From Bacteroidota bacterium (GTDB lineage: Bacteria > Bacteroidota > Bacteroidia > Chitinophagales > Saprospiraceae), in NCBI GenBank assembly GCA_024280135.1, contig JAJRQS010000399.1, forward strand, positions 1 to 6,094: 6,094 bases of DNA. Reading direction: 5' to 3'. Below, piece after piece: positions 1-5,245 of this stretch. How positions within the stretch are numbered: position 1 is the first letter of the stretch; each line of letters opens with the position of its first letter. Position numbers and translations under genes: made by a program. Below the pieces are notes generated by a model, which saw only the letters and a list, made by a program, of their open reading frames with translations, searched no databases and was not told where the DNA came from.

Positions 1-57
1 CCCAAGTACTACGGCAACATGTACCGCGCTATTCGGGATATATTAGAGAATTATTAA
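1..57 (+). CDS. C-terminal end of an unidentified protein (partial)
   Basis: The first frame is open from the window edge to a TAA at 55-57 and encodes 18 residues ending in RAIRDILENY. The composition (aromatic and charged, ending in an amphipathic helix-like stretch) looks like a genuine protein C-terminus. The tail is too short to assign a family. The stop codon directly touches the first unit of repeat array A with no spacer, and the TAA lines up with the TAA inside the ATAAAC end of the repeat unit. The repeat may therefore have supplied this stop. The gene is convergent with the HMA gene at 253-480, with array A between them. Confidence 0.6.
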   Translation, partial: PKYYGNMYRAIRDILENY

Positions 58-249
58 GCGACCAAAGGAGCAAATAAACGCGACCGAAGGAGCAAATAAA
101 CGCGACCAAAGGAGCAAATAAACGCGACCGAAGGAGCAAATAAATGCGACGAAGGAGCACATAAACGCGACCAAAGGGAGCAAATAAACGCGACGAAGGA
201 GCACATAAACGCGACCAAAGGGAGCAAATAAACGCGACGAAGGAGCAAC
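58..249 (-). repeat. Tandem repeat array A, eight full units plus one partial (21-23 bp)
   Basis: Units start with GCGAC at 58, 80, 102, 124, 146, 167, 190, 211 and 234; the last is partial. On the + strand a unit reads GCGACCRAAGGAGC, then AMATAAAC. I assign the - strand because its linker, GTTTATKTG, then matches the orientation of array B. Unit lengths are 22, 22, 22, 22, 21, 23, 21 and 23. A second period of 44 bp is visible: 58-101 matches 102-145 except at the last base, and 146-189 is identical to 190-233. The array fills the gap between two convergent genes almost completely, from the stop of the upstream gene to 3 bases before the HMA stop codon. Each unit can form an imperfect small hairpin with a CC/GG core and a TTT loop on the - strand, weaker than those in array B. 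Function is unknown; a role at transcript ends is an inference. Confidence 0.93.
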
Positions 250-252
250 AAC

Positions 253-480
253 CTATCGCCCAAAAATCTTAAAACGATTGCGTTTCCCTTTTTCTGGAAA
301 ACCTAATTCATCTAGTATTTTCACAAAAAACTTGCGTTCTTTAGCACCTTCATAGTCAAATTTCACTTTACCCGTATCAATGTCCACAGTCACGTTAGAC
401 ACACCTTCTTCTTTCTTCAACCCTACTTTGATGTTATTGACACATCCATTGCACTTAATGCTATCTGCTAAAATTTCCAT
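253..480 (-). CDS. Small heavy-metal-associated (HMA) domain protein
   Basis: The 75-residue product is a single HMA/ferredoxin-like metal-binding domain, the fold of copper chaperones and of the N-terminal domains of copper ATPases. The CxxC metal site is at Cys10 and Cys13 in IKCNGC, followed by the helix NIKVGLKKEEGV and the strand VSNVTVDIDTGKVKFDY, in the usual beta-alpha-beta order. A second helix runs through VKILDELGF. The last ten residues are strongly basic (KRNRFKIFGR) and lie outside the core. The Met usually found two residues before the first Cys (MTCxxC) is replaced by Ile, which is seen in small HMA proteins and does not remove the Cys pair. It has no signal peptide, so it should be cytoplasmic. 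The likely role is carrying or buffering Cu(I) or another soft metal. No metal ATPase or copper regulator is in view. It lies 64 bases downstream of the transporter gene on the same strand and may be co-transcribed with it. Confidence 0.88.
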   Translation of the reverse strand: MEILADSIKCNGCVNNIKVGLKKEEGVSNVTVDIDTGKVKFDYEGAKERKFFVKILDELGFPEKGKRNRFKIFGR

Positions 481-544
481 TTTATTTATTTTTTGTCCGT
501 ATTAGTAACCAAGATGTTCCTAGAAAGTTCTCCCTGAATATGCG

Positions 545-2098
545 TTACTCTACCCCTTTAGCCCAATCAGGAAAAACATCCAATTGGATCTCAAAAATAT
601 AACTACCTAGATAGTAAGTAATCACGGTAACCACTAAAATCCCAATCAAATTCAGAAAGAAGCCTGTCCTCGACATCTGCATGACAGACAATCGTTTTGT
701 GCCAAAAATAATCGCATTGGGTGGAGTCGCCACTGGCAACATAAAAGCCAATGAACCCGCTATTGTTGCTGGAACCATAAAGAGTAATGGATTCACTTCG
801 ATACTCAATGCTAAGCCCGCCAAAACGGGTAAAATGGTCTCCACCGTAGCTGTATTAGAGGTCAATTCCGTCAAAAAGGTGACCAAAAAGGTAATACTCA
901 AAACGATGATAAGTGGATGTACATCTTTCAGCCAAATGAGCTGTTCTCCAAACCAACCCGATAGACCAGACTCTTTAAATCCACTCGCTAAGGCAAACCC
1001 TCCACCAAAGAGCAAGATGATCTCCCAAGGGATATCTTCCGCAATTTTCCAGTCCAATAGCTTCTGCCCTTTCTCATTTTTGGAAGGAATCAAGAATAGT
1101 AAAGTTGCCACAAATATCGCCACAGTACCATCATTCAAATACTTGGGGTTCGGGAATAGGCTGGCCCATCCAGGGATATGCACAGCTCCTATCGAAATAT
1201 CTGACCTAAAAAACCATAAAAAAGCCAAGCCAACAAAGGCTACGAGCATTATTTTTTCCTCGTAGGAGGTCTTCCCCAACTTCTTGATTTCTCCTCGCAA
1301 CATGTCATTCGTGATGCTCACCCAGCCACCCTTCCGCTTGACAAAAATAAAATACAAATAGGCATAGATAGCCGTAAACATGATCACCGATATCGGAAAG
1401 GCAAAGAAAAACCAAGTAGCAAAAGAAATTTCTGGAGCATTGGGAAAGTAAATACTAAAGATCCTCGCAAAGGAAAGGTTCGGCGGAGTACCCACCAAGG
1501 TCGCAATCCCGCCCACGGATGCTGCGTAAGCAATACCTAATAGTAACCCCACACCAAAGTGTTTTACTTTGTCCGCACCATTTAGCTTTTCAAGTTGTAC
1601 CAAAATTGAAATCAATATAGGTACCATCATCATCGTCGTAGCGGTATTTGAAATCCACATAGATAGAAAAGCAGTTGCCAACATAAACCCAAACAATATT
1701 CGACCTGGGCTGGTCCCTGTTACTCGAAGAATATTCAAGGCTATTCGCTTGTGCAAATTCCAACGCTGAATCGCCAACGCAACCAAAAAGCCACCGATAA
1801 AAAGAAAAATCACATGATTAAAATAAGTCGAAGAAACCTCCTTACCGTTCATCACCCCAAACATCGGAAACAATACGATTGGTAACAACGAGGTAATCGC
1901 CAACGGCACAACTTCCGTTACCCACCAAAGTGCCATTAAAACGGCTACTGCCAGTGTATAAGTAACTTTTGGATTAGCAGGATCCAAATTCCCAAAAACA
2001 GCAATCAACCCTGCAATGATAGGGGCTAATACAAAGATTACCTGCCTGATAGAACCACCTGAAGAAAGAAATCCTAAATATTTTTTGCCTGAAGTCAT
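545..2098 (-). CDS. DASS/SLC13-family sodium-coupled dicarboxylate or sulfate transporter
   Basis: The 517-residue product is a polytopic inner-membrane protein of the divalent anion:Na+ symporter family, the group of VcINDY and the mammalian NaDC transporters. It has about a dozen hydrophobic segments, and its length is normal for the family. Both inverted-repeat halves carry the substrate and sodium motifs: Ser150-Asn151-Thr152 with TPPN at 204-207 in the first half, and Ser414-Asn415-Thr416 with TPPN at 458-461 in the second. The stretch 449-466 (SLAFMLPVATPPNAIIFG) fits the family signature. The SNT tripeptides are the carboxylate-contacting residues in VcINDY, so a C4-dicarboxylate such as succinate is a reasonable guess. 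Sulfate or another divalent anion cannot be excluded from motifs alone. The ATG at 2096-2098 is followed by a short polar N-terminus and the first membrane segment from residue 19. The gene is divergent from the cupin gene across 72 bases. Confidence 0.95.
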   Translation of the reverse strand: MTSGKKYLGFLSSGGSIRQVIFVLAPIIAGLIAVFGNLDPANPKVTYTLAVAVLMALWWVTEVVPLAITSLLPIVLFPMFGVMNGKEVSSTYFNHVIFLFIGGFLVALAIQRWNLHKRIALNILRVTGTSPGRILFGFMLATAFLSMWISNTATTMMMVPILISILVQLEKLNGADKVKHFGVGLLLGIAYAASVGGIATLVGTPPNLSFARIFSIYFPNAPEISFATWFFFAFPISVIMFTAIYAYLYFIFVKRKGGWVSITNDMLRGEIKKLGKTSYEEKIMLVAFVGLAFLWFFRSDISIGAVHIPGWASLFPNPKYLNDGTVAIFVATLLFLIPSKNEKGQKLLDWKIAEDIPWEIILLFGGGFALASGFKESGLSGWFGEQLIWLKDVHPLIIVLSITFLVTFLTELTSNTATVETILPVLAGLALSIEVNPLLFMVPATIAGSLAFMLPVATPPNAIIFGTKRLSVMQMSRTGFFLNLIGILVVTVITYYLGSYIFEIQLDVFPDWAKGVE

Positions 2099-2170
2099 CG
2101 TTTTTCCGTTATAAACTGTTCATTAGTCAGACGCAAGTTACTATTTTACAAAACCTCAAAGAATTATTAC

Positions 2171-2491
2171 GTGAAAAACATTTTTAAACAACTACCCCAA
2201 AACCTGCCAGAAGAAATTTTCGATGTCCTCTTTCAAGACAATCGCATCAAAATCGAACGCATCTTGTCCAAAGGTCATCACACCCCTCCCAATGATTGGT
2301 ATGACCAAGGCCATGACGAATGGGTTCTCATCATCCAGGGAGAAGCCTACATTCAATTTTTCGGCAACGACACACCCATTAAACTCATCAAGGGCGACCA
2401 TCTATTCATTCCTGCGCACCAAAAACACCTCGTTGTGTCAACAAAAAGCGATGAAATAACTATTTGGCTAGCTATTCATCTAATAACCTAG
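2171..2491 (+). CDS. Small single-domain cupin protein
   Basis: The 106-residue product has the two conserved cupin motifs. Motif 1 covers about residues 43-58 (WYDQGHDEWVLIIQGE), with His48 and Glu50 as probable metal ligands. Motif 2 is GDHLFIPAHQKHLV from residue 75, with His86 as the expected third ligand. Hydrophobic strand segments follow on either side, as expected for a small beta-barrel. It is likely a soluble cytoplasmic metal-binding protein; cupins this small may be isomerases, dioxygenases or binding proteins, and nothing here fixes the substrate. The start is GTG at 2171-2173: no in-frame ATG or TTG lies in the upstream gap, and the next in-frame Met codon is not suitable, as starting inside the domain would delete strands. 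It is divergent from the transporter gene, which might suggest shared control, but I see no clear operator between them. Confidence 0.87.
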   Translation: MKNIFKQLPQNLPEEIFDVLFQDNRIKIERILSKGHHTPPNDWYDQGHDEWVLIIQGEAYIQFFGNDTPIKLIKGDHLFIPAHQKHLVVSTKSDEITIWLAIHLIT

Positions 2492-2497
2492 CATTTC

Positions 2498-2528
2498 TTT
2501 TTGTGCAAACTAAGAAAGTACTATCTTG
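2498..2528 (+). promoter_or_regulatory. Possible Bacteroidota-type promoter for the two-gene protease unit
   Basis: TTTTTG at 2498-2503 is followed after 18 bases by TATCTTG at 2522-2528, a partial match to the Bacteroidota -33 TTG and -7 TAnnTTTG elements. Transcription would begin around 2535, giving a leader of about 24 bases before the ATG at 2559. The -7 element matches imperfectly, so this is only a candidate. Confidence 0.25.
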
Positions 2529-2558
2529 CCCCCTATAACCAAATAAGCGTCTATAAAC

Positions 2559-3746
2559 ATGGATATAACACCAAAATATCAAAAACCTATTCTATATTCC
2601 AATCAACCTGTTACGACAGCTCCTTTTTGGGATGATGCCTTGACTTTTTTTGATGCAAAGGAATATGAACAATCCTTTACAGCCACTCTAAATTATATCA
2701 ATAAGGATATTCTCAAAGGAAAAATGGTACAACCAGGATTCGAAAAAATCATCTATCCGCATGGCTCTTCAGAAATTCATATTGAGTATGTGGATGGACA
2801 ATTATTTTTTTGTGCCCCTTTTTTAAAAGTACCCGAAAAGCATAAAGTACCTGTTCTAAGAAAAATTGCCGAGTTAAATTTCACACCTTTGACGCTTGCG
2901 CAAATTGTATATGAACCTACAAAAGAGATGCTCGAATTTCAATATCGGATGCCCATTGAATTAGCACAACCCAATAAAGTTTATGATCTGCTCCGAGAGA
3001 TATGTGTGTATGCCGATGAATACGATGATGAATTTATCAAAAAATATCAAGCGTCCTTTTATCATCAACCGACCATCGAACCGCTTACAGAAGAAGATCG
3101 AGAAACCGCTTGGCAACAGATTGAGACCTACCTTGATGATGCCCTGAGCTACATTGAATACTTTGAAGCCAAGCGCTGGGATGGATACATCTGGGATACT
3201 ACGGCGGACACCTTAATGTCCATCGTCGATCATGCCTATGTGAACGGAACTTTGCGCACCGACATTCAAGAGAAACTTTGGTATTTGCGTAATGATAAAA
3301 ATTCTGACTTACAACGTAAGAATAAAGTTGGAAAAGCTTTTTTAAAGGAATTAAAATCCCTTCCGAAAGAAGAAGTCGTAGCAGATTTATTTCTTGCGAA
3401 AAAATTTATTTCAACCAAATATCGAGCTACAGAAAAAAATACTATTGATTTTTTACAAGATGCTAGTGGAGCGATTGTCGATGACATTGAAGCTAAGAAT
3501 TACATCAATGCTTTTTATCGCTTGAAATATGCTATGCTCAATCTTATGTATAATTACAGCCTAGACACCAAAGAATGGAACATCCTAACCGATAGCTTAG
3601 TGGCTTCCGCCCAAACCTCTTGGGAAGATGGCACCAAGATATTAAAATCCACTTTTGACTCTTTTACGAGTGGAGATGTTTTCAAAGATTTAACCGCCAA
3701 CGAACCTGAAAAAAAGAAAGGTTTTTTCGCAAGACTTTTCGGATAA
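2559..3746 (+). CDS. Protein of unknown function with possible YbjN/type III chaperone-like N-terminal domain
   Basis: I do not recognise this 395-residue protein as a named family. Residues about 28-135 alternate strand and helix segments. The core SEIHIEYVDGQLFFCAP (71-87), the helix at 96-106 and the strand MLEFQYRMPIEL (124-135) resemble the YbjN / type III secretion chaperone-like fold. This same stretch aligns by eye with residues 254-317 of the protease encoded next. Residues about 140-370 are almost entirely helical and rich in charged and aromatic residues, with EAKRWDGYIWDTT (203-215) as a distinctive patch. The C-terminus is a polar linker ending in the basic, amphipathic KKKGFFARLFG (385-395), a form often used as a docking or membrane-touching tail. 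It has no signal peptide or membrane segment. The protease gene follows after 15 bases, so the two are probably one operon. A role as regulator, adaptor or substrate of the protease is inference only. Confidence 0.85.
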   Translation: MDITPKYQKPILYSNQPVTTAPFWDDALTFFDAKEYEQSFTATLNYINKDILKGKMVQPGFEKIIYPHGSSEIHIEYVDGQLFFCAPFLKVPEKHKVPVLRKIAELNFTPLTLAQIVYEPTKEMLEFQYRMPIELAQPNKVYDLLREICVYADEYDDEFIKKYQASFYHQPTIEPLTEEDRETAWQQIETYLDDALSYIEYFEAKRWDGYIWDTTADTLMSIVDHAYVNGTLRTDIQEKLWYLRNDKNSDLQRKNKVGKAFLKELKSLPKEEVVADLFLAKKFISTKYRATEKNTIDFLQDASGAIVDDIEAKNYINAFYRLKYAMLNLMYNYSLDTKEWNILTDSLVASAQTSWEDGTKILKSTFDSFTSGDVFKDLTANEPEKKKGFFARLFG

Positions 3747-3761
3747 AATAGACCAACTAAA

Positions 3762-4841
3762 ATGAAAGATTTTTCAAAAGCAATATTTAAAATAATGACT
3801 TCAACTGGCTCTGGCACAGGGTTTTATGTTGCAGATAGAGATATTTTTATTACCAATCATCATGTCATTGCGGGAGAGAAGCAAGTCGCTTTGCAAGGCC
3901 AAAATCGTCGGCGTTTTTTGGGCGATGTCATCTATGTAAACAATGAACTAGACTTGGCATTTATTCGCAGTGAGCAAAAACCCGCTGATGTGCCGACCAT
4001 CACTTTGAACGCAGACACGCCTATCGAAAGTTTGCAAAAAATCTATGTACATGGATTTCCTTTTGGGATGCCTTATACGATTACGGAAGGCGTCATTTCC
4101 TCTCCAGAGCAACTTGTCAATGGTCGAAAATTCATCCAAACGGATGCCGCCGTTAATCCCGGAAACAGTGGTGGCCCGATGCTTTCTTCCGAAGGAGATT
4201 TGATTGCAGTGACCACTTCTAAATTTACCCAAGCGGACAATGTTGGTTTTGGGATTCCGGTCAAGCAAGTGCTTCAAGAGTTGGCAGAATTTAAGCCAGA
4301 TAATCCCAATAGTTATCATGTAAAATGTGATTCTTGTTCGTTACTCCTTACGGAAAAGACAGAATTTTGTCCGCACTGTGGAAATGATATTGACCCCGTT
4401 GTTTTTGAACATTACGACTCGAGTCATTTTGCAAATTTTGTAGAAGACTCGCTAAACTTAATGGGGCTGAACCCGATTTTAGCCCGAGCTGGAAAAGACT
4501 ATTGGGAATTTCACCAAGGCAGTGCTTTGATCCGAATTTTTGTTTTCAAGAGTAATTACTTAGTGGCGACTTCACCGCTTAATCGTTTGCCGAAAGGAGA
4601 TCTAAAAGAATTACTAACATACATTTTGGACAAGAAACAAGTAAACGCACCCTACACTCTAGGCATTTCTGATAATCACATTTATGTTTCCTACCGAGTC
4701 CACCTCTCCGATATTTTTTCTGAAAAGAATGATGCTATCAAAAAAGCACTGAGCGAATTACCTAAAAAAGCAGACGAGTTAGATTCTTTCTTCAATCAAA
4801 AATATAACTGTCCACATTCGGCAGAAGCTATTCAAGATTGA
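3762..4841 (+). CDS. Intracellular trypsin/HtrA-like serine protease with zinc ribbon and C-terminal domain
   Basis: Residues about 5-175 form a trypsin-fold protease of the HtrA (S1C) type. The catalytic triad is His34 in TNHHVI, Asp64 in ELDLAFIR and Ser136 in NPGNSGGP; the family segments GSGTGFYV (16-23) and GFGIPV (162-167) are also present. No PDZ domain follows, unlike classical DegP/DegS. Instead there is a four-cysteine zinc ribbon (Cys189, Cys192, Cys203, Cys206), then a domain of about residues 218-320 resembling the N-terminal domain of the preceding protein. A charged helix and a short tail complete it. There is no signal peptide or anchor: the protease core begins within the first 15 residues. 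A cytoplasmic location is therefore likely, which is unusual for HtrA proteases. The ATG lies 15 bases after the stop of the upstream gene, indicating co-transcription. The stop TGA at 4839-4841 directly touches array B. The enzyme class is secure; the substrate is unknown. Confidence 0.94.
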   Translation: MKDFSKAIFKIMTSTGSGTGFYVADRDIFITNHHVIAGEKQVALQGQNRRRFLGDVIYVNNELDLAFIRSEQKPADVPTITLNADTPIESLQKIYVHGFPFGMPYTITEGVISSPEQLVNGRKFIQTDAAVNPGNSGGPMLSSEGDLIAVTTSKFTQADNVGFGIPVKQVLQELAEFKPDNPNSYHVKCDSCSLLLTEKTEFCPHCGNDIDPVVFEHYDSSHFANFVEDSLNLMGLNPILARAGKDYWEFHQGSALIRIFVFKSNYLVATSPLNRLPKGDLKELLTYILDKKQVNAPYTLGISDNHIYVSYRVHLSDIFSEKNDAIKKALSELPKKADELDSFFNQKYNCPHSAEAIQD

Positions 4842-4980
4842 TTTATTTGTCCTTTGGACGTTTATTTGCGCTTTGCGCGTTTATGTGCGCTTCGTGCGTT
4901 TATTTGCCTTTGGCGTTTATGTGTCCTTTGGACGTTTATGTGCACTTCGTGCGTTTATTTGCCTTTGGCGTTTATGTGGC
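4842..4980 (+). repeat. Array B: seven tandem micro-hairpins with changing stems, plus a partial eighth unit
   Basis: Each unit is a linker, GTTTATKTG, whose last G opens a 3-4 bp perfect stem closed by a TTT or TTC loop. The hairpins are GTCC-TTT-GGAC at 4849-4859, GCGC-TTT-GCGC at 4868-4878, GCGC-TTC-GTGC at 4887-4897 (one G-T pair), GCC-TTT-GGC at 4906-4914, GTCC-TTT-GGAC at 4923-4933, GCAC-TTC-GTGC at 4942-4952 and GCC-TTT-GGC at 4961-4969. A linker plus GC ends the array. Stem bases change in pairs while loop and linker stay fixed. The order of stem types (TCC, CNC, CC) repeats within the array. It starts at the base after the protease stop codon, so the protease transcript would carry the hairpins in its 3' end. 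It may serve in termination, RNA protection or protein binding; this is inference. Confidence 0.95.
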
Positions 4981-4997
4981 TAAAATGCTCTGACAAC
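4981..4997. other. Unique spacer between the two facing arrays
   Basis: A 17-base non-repetitive stretch separates array B, whose linkers read on the + strand, from array C, whose linkers read on the - strand. It would be the turn of any large fold-back formed by the two arrays. No recognisable motif is seen in it. Confidence 0.6.
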
Positions 4998-5204
4998 GCG
5001 ACCAAAGGAAGCTAATAAACGCGACCGAAGGAAGCATATAAACGCGACCGAAGGAAGCATATTAACGCGACCGAAGGAAGCACATAAACGCGACCGAAGG
5101 AAGCACATAAACGCGACCAAAGGGAGCACATAAACGCGACCAAAGGGAGCACATAAACGCGACCAAAGGAAGCACATAAACGCGACCAAAGGAAGCACAT
5201 AAAC
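4998..5204 (-). repeat. Tandem repeat array C, nine units of exactly 23 bp
   Basis: Nine units follow without a gap, starting at 4998, 5021, 5044, 5067, 5090, 5113, 5136, 5159 and 5182. On the + strand the consensus is GCGACCRAAGGRAGC, then ACATAAAC. Units 4 and 5 are identical to each other, as are 6 and 7, and 8 and 9; units 1-3 carry extra changes at their right ends. Read on the - strand the unit is GTTTATGTG followed by CTTCC-TTY-GG-TCGC, the same linker and loop as array B but with a longer stem frame: GC/GC outer pairs, a two-base mismatch, and a CC/GG core. The array is inverted relative to B and ends 41 bases before the dinB start. No - strand frame contains a stop within the unit, so long frames there are artefacts of the repeat. 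Confidence 0.96.
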
Positions 5205-5205
5205 A

Positions 5206-5241
5206 TTTTGTTGCATTTAAACGTATTTGTTCGTAAATTTG
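5206..5241 (+). promoter_or_regulatory. Candidate Bacteroidota promoter for dinB
   Basis: TAAATTTG at 5234-5241 matches the Bacteroidota -7 consensus TAnnTTTG exactly. Upstream, TTTTGTTG at 5206-5213 offers a -33 TTG (5211-5213) with 20 bases between, inside the usual range. The ATG lies only 4 bases beyond the -7 element, so transcription would start at or very near the start codon, giving a leaderless or almost leaderless message. No Shine-Dalgarno sequence is seen. The region follows directly on array C. Confidence 0.45.
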
Positions 5242-5245
5242 CTTT

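Noticed and set aside
681..1265. Open frame on the + strand opposite the transporter gene
   Set aside because: It is antisense to a strongly conserved DASS transporter and shows no domain or plausible composition of its own.
4842..4980. CsrA/RsmA sponge RNA
   Set aside because: GGA occurs only in two hairpins and within the stem rather than in the loop, so it does not match the CsrA site design.
4842..4980. Ordinary rho-independent terminator
   Set aside because: The individual stems are only 3-4 bp, and no hairpin is followed by a run of T; any termination role would have to come from the array as a whole.
4842..5015. Read-through of the protease TGA into array B
   Set aside because: The frame stays open to a TAA at 5013-5015, but the added residues are pure repeat translation, and the protease C-terminus already looks complete.
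58..5204. CRISPR array
   Set aside because: Units are directly adjacent 16-23 bp repeats with no variable spacers of 30-40 bases and no cas genes nearby.
4998..5204. Iteron-type plasmid replication origin
   Set aside because: Nine 23-bp direct repeats are iteron-like in size, but there is no rep gene, DnaA box or AT-rich melting region, and the neighbours are chromosomal genes. The same family recurs between unrelated genes at 58-249.
4980..5216. Small - strand proteins in the arrays (also at 54-263)
   Set aside because: They are translations of the repeat, which lacks stops on the - strand in all frames. The peptides simply cycle the unit through three frames (LVAF, SRLC, GRVY), with no independent coding signal.
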